Below are positions 47,998 through 57,298 of a stretch of DNA of 64,000 nt, in pieces. A model generated the notes under the pieces. The model was not told the origin of the DNA. It ran no database searches and saw only the letters and a program-made list of their open reading frames with translations. The stretch is from NCBI RefSeq assembly GCF_024198175.1, contig NZ_JAJVKV010000009.1:248001-312000 (forward strand), in the 5' to 3' direction. This DNA comes from Pyxidicoccus xibeiensis (GTDB lineage Bacteria > Myxococcota > Myxococcia > Myxococcales > Myxococcaceae). Numbering within the stretch: position 1 is the stretch's first letter; each line of letters opens with the position of its first letter. The position numbers and the translations under genes were made by a program.

Positions 47998-50025
47998 GTG
48001 GCGAGGCGGGGCATGTCCGGACCAGCGGAAGACAGCAGGGCCTATCCATGGGCGCTCGGGCCTGGCGCACGGGTGAACCGCTGGCGTGTCCTGGAACCGC
48101 TGGGCACGGGCAGCTATGGCGCCGTGTACCGGGTGGAAGACGTGGACGCCCCAGGGAAGGCGTACGCGCTCAAGCTGGCCCTGCGGCCCTCGGACCCACG
48201 CGCCGAGCGCGAGGTGGCGCTGCTGGCGCGAACGGAACACCCGAACGTGGTGCGCGTCCACGACTGGGGCGCATGGCAGAGCCTGGCGGGCAACCACCTG
48301 TATTTCGTCATGGACTGGATCCAGGGCCTGCCGTTGCACGCGTGGACGGAGACCACCAACCCGCCGCTGCGTGAGCTGGCGCGCGTCGCAGGCACCCTGG
48401 CCCTGACGCTGGACTGGCTGCATGGACGCGGCGTGCACCACCGGGACCTCAAGCCCGAGCACATCCTCATCCGGGCCAGTGACGCGCAGCCCATCCTCAT
48501 CGACTTCGGCGTGGGGCGGCAGGAGGGAGCCAGCACGCTCACCTCGACGGTGGTGCCCCCGGGCACCGTCCACCTGCGCAGTCCGGAGGCCCTCGACTAC
48601 CATCGGCTCCACTTCCGTGAGGCTGGAGCGCGCTACGCGTTCCAGCCCACCGACGACCTCTATGCGCTCGGCGTGTGTCTGTTCCGCGCCCTGACGGGGC
48701 ACTACCCGTTTCCGCCCGAGCTCCCGGGCGACCTGTTGATGCTCACCATCCTCGCCCATGTGCCGCCGCCCGTGGCCGGCATCAACCGCCGGGTGCCGCC
48801 GGCCCTGAGCGCGGTCGTGACACGGCTGCTGGAGAAGAAGCCCCTGGCGCGCCACGGCTCCGGGCGCGAGCTGCACCAGGCGCTGGAGGCGGCACTGGCG
48901 CTCGGCCCGGCGCCGGCCTGGGAGGAACCGGTGTTCGCCTGGGAAGAGGGCGCGGAACAGGCAGACGCCGGCGCTCGGCGAACGGTGCGGCCGGACTGGC
49001 CCACGGCGCCGGCCACACCTCCGCCAGGGCAGGACGGGAGGCACCCGACGACGGGGCGGGCGGGCGCCGGGGCCATGCTGCTTCCGCGCTCGGCCGTGGA
49101 GTCCTCCGCGGCGCAGGGCGTGACGTTGGTTCGCGTGGACAGTGCCCCGCCGCTCCGGGAGCAGGCCGTCAGCATGACGGGAAGACGGCGTGTCCCTCGC
49201 GCGGGGCTGGCGGTGGGCACGCTGGCGTTGCTCGGCCTCCTGGCGGCATTGGCTACGTGTCATGGGACGGGGGCAATGGCGCCCGCCGAGGGCCCGGGGT
49301 CCACCACCGCTCCGGCACAGTCACGGGAGGACACTGCTCCACGGGCCGGCGCTCTCCCTGGAGGGCCTTGGGAGCCGGAAGCAGTCGCGGCGCCCACCTT
49401 GGTGGAGAGCCCCGCCAGAGCCGATGCTGCGCCCATGACCCAACCCAAGGACAGCGCCGACGTGAAGACCTCGACACCTTCGAAGCCACTCGCGAAGCGG
49501 CGCGTGAAGACACCGGATGCCGTGCGTGGCGCAGTCGGGGCGGTCGCCGCATGCGTGGGCGCGGCCTGCGCCGGTCCTCAGCAACCCGAGCAGCCGCGCG
49601 TCCTCGCGGAGCTGCAGCGGCCACGGCCTCCGCCCCAGGAGTGCCCACAGGCCGCGCTGGACGCGATGAAGGAACTTCAGTTCGGCAAGGTCGCGGCCAC
49701 TGCGCCGGATGGTTTCATATTTCCGCATGAGACGGGCATCGTGGCCTTGCGGGAGGGCCCCGCGGAGTTCGCACTCGATGAGCCGGTCGGCACCCTGCCA
49801 GGATGGGGAACCAGGCTGGTCGGACGCCTGTTCTTCGCCGAGGGCCGCATCCACGGGTGGTTCACCGAGGCTCGCACGAAGGATGGCAAGCACTATCCCG
49901 TCTGCATGGTGTTGCTGGAGGTAGACCGCAAATTGGGCCTGGAAGTGCTGAGGCCGGGAGAAGCGCCCGGCACGGTGCTCACGTACCCCCAGGGAAAGGT
50001 CTACGGGGTGAAGCGCTTCAAGTGA
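47998..50025 (+). CDS. Serine/threonine protein kinase with transmembrane segment and C-terminal sensor-like domain
   Basis: A 675-residue eukaryotic-type kinase. The glycine loop is LGTGSYGAVYRVED, the ATP Lys is K59 (YALKLAL), the catalytic loop is HRDLKPEH with Asp150, and the metal loop is IDFGVGR. In the catalytic loop the usual Asn is His155. Residues about 300-395 are a disordered linker; a hydrophobic helix (VGTLALLGLLAALATC) at about 403-420 spans the membrane; the outer part ends in a small beta-rich domain (about 555-675). GTG at 47998 or ATG at 48013 may start it. It is followed by a DUF2381 gene, a known Myxococcus neighbourhood. Confidence 0.88.
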   Translation: MARRGMSGPAEDSRAYPWALGPGARVNRWRVLEPLGTGSYGAVYRVEDVDAPGKAYALKLALRPSDPRAEREVALLARTEHPNVVRVHDWGAWQSLAGNHLYFVMDWIQGLPLHAWTETTNPPLRELARVAGTLALTLDWLHGRGVHHRDLKPEHILIRASDAQPILIDFGVGRQEGASTLTSTVVPPGTVHLRSPEALDYHRLHFREAGARYAFQPTDDLYALGVCLFRALTGHYPFPPELPGDLLMLTILAHVPPPVAGINRRVPPALSAVVTRLLEKKPLARHGSGRELHQALEAALALGPAPAWEEPVFAWEEGAEQADAGARRTVRPDWPTAPATPPPGQDGRHPTTGRAGAGAMLLPRSAVESSAAQGVTLVRVDSAPPLREQAVSMTGRRRVPRAGLAVGTLALLGLLAALATCHGTGAMAPAEGPGSTTAPAQSREDTAPRAGALPGGPWEPEAVAAPTLVESPARADAAPMTQPKDSADVKTSTPSKPLAKRRVKTPDAVRGAVGAVAACVGAACAGPQQPEQPRVLAELQRPRPPPQECPQAALDAMKELQFGKVAATAPDGFIFPHETGIVALREGPAEFALDEPVGTLPGWGTRLVGRLFFAEGRIHGWFTEARTKDGKHYPVCMVLLEVDRKLGLEVLRPGEAPGTVLTYPQGKVYGVKRFK

Positions 50026-50028
50026 CAC

Positions 50029-50056
50029 GCCGCCGGGCCGGGCCCCCTTCGGCGGC
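50029..50056. terminator. GC-rich hairpin after the kinase gene
   Basis: GCCGCCG (50029-50035) and CGGCGGC (50050-50056) form a 7-bp stem 3 nt after the kinase stop codon. There is no T-run, so it is not a classic intrinsic terminator. It may weaken read-through into the DUF2381 gene or stabilise the kinase mRNA. Confidence 0.3.
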
Positions 50057-50092
50057 AGTGGCCTGTCGCTGCTCGCCGAGGGCACCAGGGGC

Positions 50093-51064
50093 GTGACCTC
50101 CAGGAGATTCCGTCTCGTGCGCCTACCTGCTGCCTTCCTGCTGTCGCTCGCCCTCGTGATGGGCCCAAGCGCCACTGTCGCCGCGCAGTCTCAGCCTCCT
50201 CCGCCCGAGATGGGTGTCCGCCGCATCGCACTGCGTGCCGGTGCAGCCGGTGCGGAGCCGGAGATCCACATCCGCCCGGGTGTCTCCACCGTGCTCACCT
50301 TCGACGTGAAGCTCGCGCGTGAGCCGATGGGGCGGCTCCAGGTGGAGTTGGAGCGATCCGCTGCCTTCACTCGGGTGGAGCCAGGGGAGTCCGTTCTCCG
50401 GTTGGTACCCTCCGGTACCTTGAAGGAGGGAGACCGACTGCAGTTGGCCGTGCGCTTCGAGGATGGCGCGGCACGGACGAAGGCCACCTTCGTCCTGGTG
50501 GTGAGGGAGGACCAGGCGGACCGCCTGGTGGAGGTGTCCCGCGATTCACGCCCGGCGGAGTCCGACCCGCCGGAGGTGCGAGAAGCCTGGGCCGCCGCGC
50601 GCCAGTGCCAGGATGCCCTGGCCCGGGTCCAGGCCGCGCCAAGCGGGCTGACGGCGCTGCGGCTCTCCGCGGCCCTCGATTCCAGCGGCGTCGTGGTGCG
50701 GAACCACAAGGAAGTGGTCGCCCGGTGGAAACACGACGCATTCGTGGCGAAGCAACTGAGGACCTTCCGTGCCGACGGCCGGGTGCTCGTGGAACTCACG
50801 CTGCGGGCACGCGAGCCCGGGTCGCGCTGGATGGCACGGAACGCGTCGCTCGCGAGTCACAGAGGCGAGCTCCTGAAGATCCTGTCCGTGTGGCAGCAGC
50901 GACCGCTCGCCCCAGACGAAACGAGCCAGATCCTGGTGGAGGCCGAGGCCGACGCGTCCCTGTCCCCGGAGTCGTGGATGTTGTGGCTGTCGGACGACGG
51001 GGGCGACCGGGCCCTGGTCGTGGGCGGCATCGCATTTGCCGACCGGGAGGTGAGCGCCGAGTGA
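50093..51064 (+). CDS. DUF2381 family exported protein
   Basis: A 323-residue protein of the Myxococcus paralogous family DUF2381. A signal peptide (RLPAAFLLSLALVMGPSATVAAQ) leads to a beta-sandwich-like domain (IHIRPGVSTVLTFDVKL, VEPGESVLRLVPSGTLKEGD) and a C-terminal part ending in DGGDRALVVGGIAF. These proteins are usually encoded directly after a Ser/Thr kinase, as here (67 nt gap), so it may be the periplasmic partner of that kinase. GTG at 50093 is the start. Its molecular function is not known. Confidence 0.85.
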   Translation: MTSRRFRLVRLPAAFLLSLALVMGPSATVAAQSQPPPPEMGVRRIALRAGAAGAEPEIHIRPGVSTVLTFDVKLAREPMGRLQVELERSAAFTRVEPGESVLRLVPSGTLKEGDRLQLAVRFEDGAARTKATFVLVVREDQADRLVEVSRDSRPAESDPPEVREAWAAARQCQDALARVQAAPSGLTALRLSAALDSSGVVVRNHKEVVARWKHDAFVAKQLRTFRADGRVLVELTLRAREPGSRWMARNASLASHRGELLKILSVWQQRPLAPDETSQILVEAEADASLSPESWMLWLSDDGGDRALVVGGIAFADREVSAE

Positions 51065-51193
51065 GCGTGAGGCCCCCGCGAACAGCGGCCCGTGAAAAAG
51101 CACCGCCCCGGAGGATCGCGCCGCCAGGTCGGCCAGCGCTGTTCGCCACCCTCCCCTCCGGCCGGCTCGCCTCCGGAAGGAACGTTCATTCCA

Positions 51194-51211
51194 CCCGGGC
51201 CCCCGCCCGGG
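51194..51211. terminator. Hairpin in the convergent gap between DUF2381 and phospholipase-like genes
   Basis: CCCGGG (51194-51199), a 6-base loop and CCCGGG (51206-51211) form a stem-loop that reads the same on both strands. It lies between two converging genes, where a bidirectional terminator would be expected. No T-run is present. The rest of the 248-nt gap shows no gene. Confidence 0.3.
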
Positions 51212-51312
51212 AGGGGCAGAGGCGGCGTGACGTAGCCGCGCGTCCCGGGCGGAAACGGACGGGTTCGCTGTAGCGGGGGCCGGGGTCGTCCTCCCGTCCC
51301 CTCAGGACCTGG

Positions 51313-53067
51313 CTACAGCCCCTCGAAGATCCACCAGGCGCTGCGGTTCCTGGGGTCCCCGCCCTTGGTGATGTACGGCGACTCCTTCGACAGCCACATG
51401 TACTGGTTCCAGTACAGGTTCTTGATGGCATCCCCCGTGCCGGTCTTCTCCAGCTTGTAGTTGGCCTGCTTCGGCGAGTCCCAGAGCTTCACGGCGCCGG
51501 TCGCCTCGGTGTAGCTCAGGAACAGGCCCGGGGAGCTGGTCACGCGGTAGACCCCATTGTCCTTGCTGCCCACCAGGATGAAGTCGAGCGGAGTCGTCCC
51601 GGCACGGCAGTAGAGCCACTGGTTCTTCGAGACGCCATCCGGCGCGGCCATGTACTGGCCGTTCTCCACGCTCTTGATGCGCACGCGAGTCCCCGTGTCC
51701 GCCGGACGCACGGGAATCTTCCAGTCGCTCGGCGGCGTCTGCCAGCTCGAGTCCTTCCACATCCAGTTGAAGGGCATGTGCATGGACGTGTCGATCAGGT
51801 CCGAGTACCCCTCCTCCGGGACGACGTTGTAGAGGCACAGGCGCTGCTCCGCCTCCAGCTCCTTCACCTTCGCCAGCTGGTCACCCGACGCCACGCCCAG
51901 GCCCTTCATGCAGGCCGACACCGACTGCCCCTTGCCGCCCTGCCCCGTCCCGAGCACGTAGGTGGCATCACGGTTCGCGTCCTTGTTGTACCAGCCGCGC
52001 ATCTCCGCCTCGTCGAAGCTCAGCCAGTTGTCCACCAGCCGGTTCGCCTCCATCGTCGCCGCCTGCTGCCGCTGCGCGAGCGGGACGCCCATGGTCCGGA
52101 TGAACGCCGCCCACAGGTCCTTCGTCGCCTCCGTGGCCACCAGCGCTTGCACCTTCATGTTGCTCGGCTTGTACGAGCTCCAGCCGCTGCTCAGCTGCGT
52201 GCCGGGATTCCAGATGACGTCCCCGCTCTCGTACGTCAGGATCTTCGTGTTCGAGTGCGTGTGCTGCTCGGAGCCCGCCGCGCACAGGTAGCTCTTCACC
52301 TGGCGCACCCGCACATGGTTGTCCGCGGGGATGCGCACCACGTGCTCGGAGCTGAAGGAGTCCTCGAACAGGTGGGCCGCCCGGCCGAAGAGGAAGTAGT
52401 TCCGGTCCACGTCCGTCTGCGCGCTGTAGCCGCCGCCGTCCCACACGCGCATCGTCGTCGGCGGCGCCATGGCCGCGTTCACGAAGTACTGGACGAAGCG
52501 GGCCCGCGACTCCTTCGCCGCCTTCACCCCGCCGTCGGCTTCGCGGTCGTCATAGCGGCGCATGAAGTGGTCGTACTGCACCTCCACCGGCTCCTGCGCC
52601 ACGGCGTCGAAGCAGTTGTGCTTGCCGAGCATCGAGTTCGTCGCGTTGAAGCCGCCGAGGTCCACCCAGCGCTCGCCCACGATGGCGTCGTAGACGGCCT
52701 TGTACGCGGACTGGTACCGCTGGTCGTCGTACCGCTGGGAACGGATGCGCGCCAGCTCCCGCTGCGCGCCGGGGTCGGAGAGGTTCGTGTTCTTCGCCTT
52801 GCCCTGCGTCCACTTCAGGCGCGGGTCGTTCGGGTCCGGCTTCATGATGGGGTCGCCGCCAATCAGCTCGAGCACCGCCAGCCGGGTGACCCACTCGTGG
52901 CCCATGGGAATGCCATTGCCGATGAAGATTCCCGCGCCGCTCTGGGTGAAGCCGGACGCGGGCCTGGGCGTGAGGACGAGAGCGACGAGGAGCAGCAGCG
53001 AAAAGGCGAGCGCGAGCGCCGCGCCGCCAGCGCGCGAGCGCCGTGCGGACCGGGTGAACGGATGCAT
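51313..53067 (-). CDS. Secreted zinc phospholipase C-like protein with C-terminal beta-trefoil-like domain
   Basis: A 584-residue exported protein (signal ALALAFSLLLLVALVLTPRPASG). The central region (about 40-400) has the helical, His/Asp-rich layout of zinc-dependent phospholipase C / P1 nuclease enzymes: MGHEWVTRLAVLEL, SMLGKHNCFD, and the core AAHLFEDSFSSEHVVRIP, where His and Asp/Glu spacing fits metal ligands. Residues about 455-584 look like a fascin or ricin beta-trefoil (RIKSVENGQYMAAPDG, YRVTSSPGLFLSYTE, QYMWLSKESPYI), usually a sugar-binding unit. It may act on phospholipids of prey. Catalysis and class are inferred from a partial motif. Confidence 0.65.
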   Translation of the reverse strand: MHPFTRSARRSRAGGAALALAFSLLLLVALVLTPRPASGFTQSGAGIFIGNGIPMGHEWVTRLAVLELIGGDPIMKPDPNDPRLKWTQGKAKNTNLSDPGAQRELARIRSQRYDDQRYQSAYKAVYDAIVGERWVDLGGFNATNSMLGKHNCFDAVAQEPVEVQYDHFMRRYDDREADGGVKAAKESRARFVQYFVNAAMAPPTTMRVWDGGGYSAQTDVDRNYFLFGRAAHLFEDSFSSEHVVRIPADNHVRVRQVKSYLCAAGSEQHTHSNTKILTYESGDVIWNPGTQLSSGWSSYKPSNMKVQALVATEATKDLWAAFIRTMGVPLAQRQQAATMEANRLVDNWLSFDEAEMRGWYNKDANRDATYVLGTGQGGKGQSVSACMKGLGVASGDQLAKVKELEAEQRLCLYNVVPEEGYSDLIDTSMHMPFNWMWKDSSWQTPPSDWKIPVRPADTGTRVRIKSVENGQYMAAPDGVSKNQWLYCRAGTTPLDFILVGSKDNGVYRVTSSPGLFLSYTEATGAVKLWDSPKQANYKLEKTGTGDAIKNLYWNQYMWLSKESPYITKGGDPRNRSAWWIFEGL

Positions 53068-53336
53068 GGGAATCTCCTCGGGAACGACGAGACAGGGGCC
53101 CCAGGCAAGGTGCCTCGGGCTTCAAGACCCTGCAGAGCAACCGCCGTGCCGTGGCTCCCATCATCGGGTTTCAGCCGGTTACGGGAGCAGGGCCCGCGGC
53201 CCGCGTCGCGCGCACACGCAGCCGCGTCACCGGGGCACGCGCTCTGCCTGCCACCGGGCAACCATCCGCTCCAGGGCGCGCCTCCGCCGTGTTCTGCTGG
53301 AGGCGCGGCACTCGAGTCCTCACCAAGGAGACAGTC

Positions 53337-54065
53337 ATGGGCGCGCTGGATGGAAAGATCGCAATCGTCACGGGAGGTGCCACGGGCATCGGCTTCGCCA
53401 TCGCGGAGCGGTTCGCCAGGGAAGGCGCGGAGGTGGTCATCGCGGGGCGCCGCAAGGAGCGGCTCGACGCCGCGGTGGCGCAGCTCGGCCGCAACGCGCG
53501 CGCCGTCCAGACGGACGTGGGCGACGAGGCGCAGGTGAAGCGCCTCATCGACTCCGTGCCTCGCGTGGACCTGCTGGCGACGTGCGCCGGTGGCGCCGTG
53601 TTCGGCCCCGTGGACACCGTGGCGCCGCAGGCGTGGAAGAACCTGTTCCATGACCGCTTCTTCGGTCAGCTCTCCGCCTGCCACTTCGCCGTGCCGAAGA
53701 TGGCCCCGGGCAGCTCCATCCTCTTCTGCTCCGGCATCGCCGGCCACGCGGCCCTGCCCAACTACGCCGGCGGCGCGGGCCTGTGCGGCGCCGTCAACGC
53801 CATGGGCCGCTCGCTCGCCATCGAGCTGGCTCCCAAGGGCATCCGCGTCAACGTCCTCTCCCCGGGCCTCACGCGCGACACCGCCCTCGACTGGGGCGTG
53901 CCGCCCGAGCAGCTCGGCGCGTTCATGGACGCGTTCGTCGGCCGCATCCCCCTGAAGCGTCCGGGCACCGTCACCGACATGGCGGACGCGGCCTTGTTCC
54001 TCGCGACGAACACGTACGCCACCGGCATGGTGCTCGACCTCGACGGCGGGTGGACGGCCGTCTGA
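53337..54065 (+). CDS. Atypical SDR family oxidoreductase
   Basis: A 242-residue short-chain dehydrogenase. TGGATGIG (12-19) binds NAD(P), and SSILFCSGIAGHAALP and IRVNVLSPGLTRDTA match a subfamily of SDRs. The usual YxxxK pair is absent: the segment reads NYAGGAGLCGAVNAMGRSLA, with no Lys after the Tyr. Several members of this subfamily also lack the pair, so it may act by another mechanism or on a pre-bound substrate. ATG at 53337 is preceded by AAGGAG. It converges on the copper oxidase gene with a gap of 12 nt and may share a metabolic setting with it. Confidence 0.82.
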   Translation: MGALDGKIAIVTGGATGIGFAIAERFAREGAEVVIAGRRKERLDAAVAQLGRNARAVQTDVGDEAQVKRLIDSVPRVDLLATCAGGAVFGPVDTVAPQAWKNLFHDRFFGQLSACHFAVPKMAPGSSILFCSGIAGHAALPNYAGGAGLCGAVNAMGRSLAIELAPKGIRVNVLSPGLTRDTALDWGVPPEQLGAFMDAFVGRIPLKRPGTVTDMADAALFLATNTYATGMVLDLDGGWTAV

Positions 54066-54077
54066 CGCCCTGCCCCG

Positions 54078-55523
54078 CTACTCCTGGGCGAGCCCCGCCG
54101 TCGCGGTGATGCGCACCATCCGCCCCACCGAGGGCACGCCCACGTCGTTCACCAGGAACAGCTGGTAGTACCCCGGCGGCGCCGCGTGGTTGTCAGGCGG
54201 CGCGCTCACCGTGAGGCTGCCCGTGCTTCGCGTGAAGCCCAGCGTCACCAGCCGCTGGTTCATGTCGATTGAATGCGTCACCGAGCCCAGGGCGATGAGA
54301 GACACCCGGGAGATGCGCGCCGCGTCCGGCGTGCCGATGCTGAACGTCGTCCCCGGGCTCACCGTGGCCGGCGCCGAGCTGACCGCCGGCCTCGCGCCCT
54401 TGAAGAGATAGGGCGGAGAGTACACCTCCGCCGTGCGCCGGTTGCGCCCTCCCGCGCTCAGCACGCGCCCGTCCGGCAGCAGCAGCGCCGTGGCGTGATA
54501 GCCCCGGTACACGGTGTTGCTCGCCAGCCGCGTCCACTTGTTGGCGGCCGGGTCATAGACCTCCGCATTCAGGACGGGAGAGCCCGAGTTGTCGAAGCCG
54601 CTGCCCCGGCTGCCCCCCGTGACGAGCACCTTGCCATCGGGAAGGAGCGTGGCGTTGTGCTGGCGCCGCGCCGTGAGCATCGACGCCACGTACTCCCACG
54701 AGGGCGACGAGGCCCGCAGGTCGATGCGCTCCACGGTGGCCGTGGGCGGGTCTCCCCCGCCGATGAGGTACACGCGGCCGTCCAGCAGCACCGCCGGCCC
54801 ATACGAGCGCGAGCCGAACCTGCTGGAGGGGCCCGTGGTCCAGGCCCCCGTGCCCGACACCGTCATCCAGCGGCTGATCCGCGAGGGCCCGGCCAGGAAC
54901 AGTCGCCCATCCGGCGCGAGGAACGTGCGCGGGTAGTACGGCATGTCGAGCCGCGCCCCCGTCATCGTCCGCCAGGTGCGGGTGCTGGCCAGGTAGCGCT
55001 GCGGGATTTCGTTGATGTCCCCCACGCCGCTGACCTCGCCGGAGAGGACCATCACATCGCCGTTGGAGAGCGTCGTGTTCGTCGGATACCAGCGCCCCGC
55101 GTTCATGTCGGGCAGGCGGGTCCACGACGAGGTGGCGGCGTCGAAGAGGCTCGCGTCCGGGAGCCCCACGTGGCTCTCGATGTGGCCTCCCGTCACGAGC
55201 AGCTTGCCGTCCGCGAGGTAGGAGTGTCCGGCACAGAAGATGTTGTAGACGGGGTCGGTCCTCGGCAGCGAGGTGACGGCGTTGGTGACGGGGTCCCAGC
55301 GCCTGGGAGGGTCGTCTCCCTCGCCGAACTCGCCGAAGAACATCACCTTCCCATCCGGCTGCAGGTGGGTGTGCGTGGCGGAGATGGGCCACGTCATCAC
55401 GCTGGACCACACCCCGACGTCCGCGGGCGCGGTCTGCGCCCGGGCGGTGCCGGCCAGCACCAGGCCCGCGATGAGACAGCAGGTGAACACCTGTCGCCGG
55501 GTGATGAGGGTGCTCCACGACAT
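54078..55523 (-). CDS. Galactose-oxidase-type copper radical oxidase (FbfB-like)
   Basis: A 481-residue exported Kelch-propeller enzyme with DUF1929-type end. All ligands of galactose oxidase can be aligned: Cys97 (NIFCAGHS) and Tyr146 (RWYPTN), which form the thioether cofactor, Tyr342-His343 (RGYHATALLLPDGR) and His417 (VTHSIDMNQR). It oxidises a primary alcohol or aldehyde using O2, giving H2O2. The N-terminus TRRQVFTCCLIAGLVLAG is a twin-arginine signal, as suits a copper enzyme folded before export. ATG at 55523 was chosen on this signal. A related protein, FbfB of Stigmatella aurantiaca, is needed for fruiting-body formation. Confidence 0.88.
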   Translation of the reverse strand: MSWSTLITRRQVFTCCLIAGLVLAGTARAQTAPADVGVWSSVMTWPISATHTHLQPDGKVMFFGEFGEGDDPPRRWDPVTNAVTSLPRTDPVYNIFCAGHSYLADGKLLVTGGHIESHVGLPDASLFDAATSSWTRLPDMNAGRWYPTNTTLSNGDVMVLSGEVSGVGDINEIPQRYLASTRTWRTMTGARLDMPYYPRTFLAPDGRLFLAGPSRISRWMTVSGTGAWTTGPSSRFGSRSYGPAVLLDGRVYLIGGGDPPTATVERIDLRASSPSWEYVASMLTARRQHNATLLPDGKVLVTGGSRGSGFDNSGSPVLNAEVYDPAANKWTRLASNTVYRGYHATALLLPDGRVLSAGGRNRRTAEVYSPPYLFKGARPAVSSAPATVSPGTTFSIGTPDAARISRVSLIALGSVTHSIDMNQRLVTLGFTRSTGSLTVSAPPDNHAAPPGYYQLFLVNDVGVPSVGRMVRITATAGLAQE

Positions 55524-55728
55524 TGCGGCCTCCGGGTCCGTGTTGCCGGTTGGAGGGACAGAACCTAAGGGGCGGGCGCCGCGCGCCAATCGGTCCTCGC
55601 GTCCAGGCGAGTGTTGCCTCGCGGCGCGGACTGTCGTTCGCCGGTGGCTGCCCCCGTCCCCTGGCACGGGTGGGCATCAGGTCCCGGACGACCAGATTGC
55701 GCGGGTCCCTTCAAACGAGGAGGTTGTC

Positions 55729-57162
55729 ATGAGGTGCTGGCGTCCGCTGTCCGTGCTGCTGGCCGTGCTCGCCGGCTGTTCCACGCCCGAGCCTGGTGCG
55801 GCCGCAGAGAACGGAGCGACCTCCGCCCAGGCGGCCAGTCCCTGGCAGGTGTGCTCCAACGCCGCCGTCCCGCTGGGCCCCGCCCTCCTCACCAGTGATC
55901 CGGAGGCGCGCATTCCGGTGCATGGCAGCGACGCCCTCTACTTCTTCGCGGGGACGTCCGACGACGGAGGCGCGCTGTGGCTCAGCAGCGGCACCCGGGG
56001 CTCGGGGACGCGGATGGTGAAGGACTTCGCCCCGGGGCCCACGGGCATGCCGCCCACCCAGCTCACCCGCGTGGGCGAGAGAATCTTCTTCACCGCCGAG
56101 GACCCCGAGCATGGCCGCGAGCTGTGGGTGAGTGACGGGACGCCCGCGGGCACGCGGATGGTGCGGGACGTGTGGCCCGGGCAGACGGGCTCCTTCCCCC
56201 GCTCGCTGTTCGAGCACGGCGGCCTGCTCTACTTCACGGCGGGCGACGAGGACCACGGGCGCGAGCTGTGGAAGAGCGATGGCACCCACGACGGCACGGT
56301 GCTCGTCGCCGACGCGGACCCCGGCCCCGAGGGCATCAACCCGGACCGCTTCGTGCGCGCGGGAGATGGCTCGCTCTACTTCATCGCCCAGGTCCAGGTC
56401 TTCTTCACCGCGGTGATGCGGCTCAACGAACAGGGGCAGCTCACCGAGCTGATGCGCCTGTCGAGCGAGGGCGCCATCGTCGGGGCCCTCACGCCCGTGG
56501 GGCGGCGCGTGTTCTTCGTCAAGGGTGACCTGCACGGCCACCGGCTCCACCTGATGGCGACGGACGGCGGGCCGCCCATGATGGTGGCGGAGCTGGCCAC
56601 CGCGAGCGACCTGGTGGCGTTCGGCGGCAAGCTGTACTTCGCCGGCTCCACGGACGCGCATGGCATGGACACGGAGCTGTGGCGCAGCGACGGCACCGCG
56701 AAGGGAACGAAGCGCGTGAAGGACCTCTACCCCGGTGAGGAGGGCTCCTCGCCCGGGGGCTTCATCGTCATGGGACGCCGGCTCTTCTTCAGCGCGGACG
56801 ACGGGCAGCGCGGGCGCGAGCTGTGGGTGAGCGACGGCACGGAGGCGGGGACGCTCCTCTTCGCGGACCTCGAGCCGGGCGCGGCGGGCTCGTTCCCCGA
56901 AGGCCTGACGGTGCACCAGGACAACCTGTTCTTCAGCGCGAGCACCGGGGGGTGCGGCCGGGAGGCCTGGACGAGCAACGGCACCCAGACAGGAACGGTG
57001 TCACTCGGGGAGCTGGCGGCGGGCGCCTGGGACTCGATGCCCGAGCACTTCGTGCGCTCGGGCTGGGATGTGTTCTTCACGGCCCAGGACGGCACCGGCC
57101 AGCGGCGGCTGTATGCCCTGCCCTTCCGGCCGGAGGGACGCTGCGACACCGTGGCACGGTGA
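55729..57162 (+). CDS. ELWxSDGT-repeat lipoprotein
   Basis: A 477-residue lipoprotein (signal PLSVLLAVLAGC, lipobox LAGC) made of about seven to eight repeats of 45-50 residues. The repeat core is FFTAxDxxHGRELWxSDGTxxGTxxVxDxxPG; good copies are seen with ELWVSDGT, ELWKSDGT, ELWRSDGT and again ELWVSDGT, and the last copy is changed to EAWTSNGT. Such repeats are common in myxobacterial surface proteins and should form a beta-propeller. No catalytic residues are apparent. ATG at 55729 has a GAGGAGG ribosome site. It is divergent from the copper oxidase gene. Confidence 0.85.
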   Translation: MRCWRPLSVLLAVLAGCSTPEPGAAAENGATSAQAASPWQVCSNAAVPLGPALLTSDPEARIPVHGSDALYFFAGTSDDGGALWLSSGTRGSGTRMVKDFAPGPTGMPPTQLTRVGERIFFTAEDPEHGRELWVSDGTPAGTRMVRDVWPGQTGSFPRSLFEHGGLLYFTAGDEDHGRELWKSDGTHDGTVLVADADPGPEGINPDRFVRAGDGSLYFIAQVQVFFTAVMRLNEQGQLTELMRLSSEGAIVGALTPVGRRVFFVKGDLHGHRLHLMATDGGPPMMVAELATASDLVAFGGKLYFAGSTDAHGMDTELWRSDGTAKGTKRVKDLYPGEEGSSPGGFIVMGRRLFFSADDGQRGRELWVSDGTEAGTLLFADLEPGAAGSFPEGLTVHQDNLFFSASTGGCGREAWTSNGTQTGTVSLGELAAGAWDSMPEHFVRSGWDVFFTAQDGTGQRRLYALPFRPEGRCDTVAR

Positions 57163-57260
57163 AGACGGCGGTCGGCCACCCTGCCACCTCCACCCGGGTG
57201 CGCGAAGGTAATTCGTGGTCTGGCGTGCGTTCCATCCTGAGACAACACAGGAACCCGACC

Positions 57261-57277
57261 GCGGGGCTTGACCCCGC
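57261..57277. promoter_or_regulatory. Hairpin in the leader of the DUF2378 gene
   Basis: GCGGGG (57261-57266) and CCCCGC (57272-57277) form a 6-bp stem with a CTTGA loop, 21 nt before the DUF2378 ATG at 57299. It could be the terminator of the upstream lipoprotein gene, although no T-run follows, or a leader structure. Confidence 0.3.
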
Positions 57278-57298
57278 CGGTAGGGCCCGGGATGGAAT

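Noticed and set aside
53337..54065. The SDR without YxxxK regarded as a pseudogene
   Set aside because: The frame is intact, the cofactor loop and end are conserved, and other members of this subfamily also lack the pair, so it is probably functional in an atypical way.
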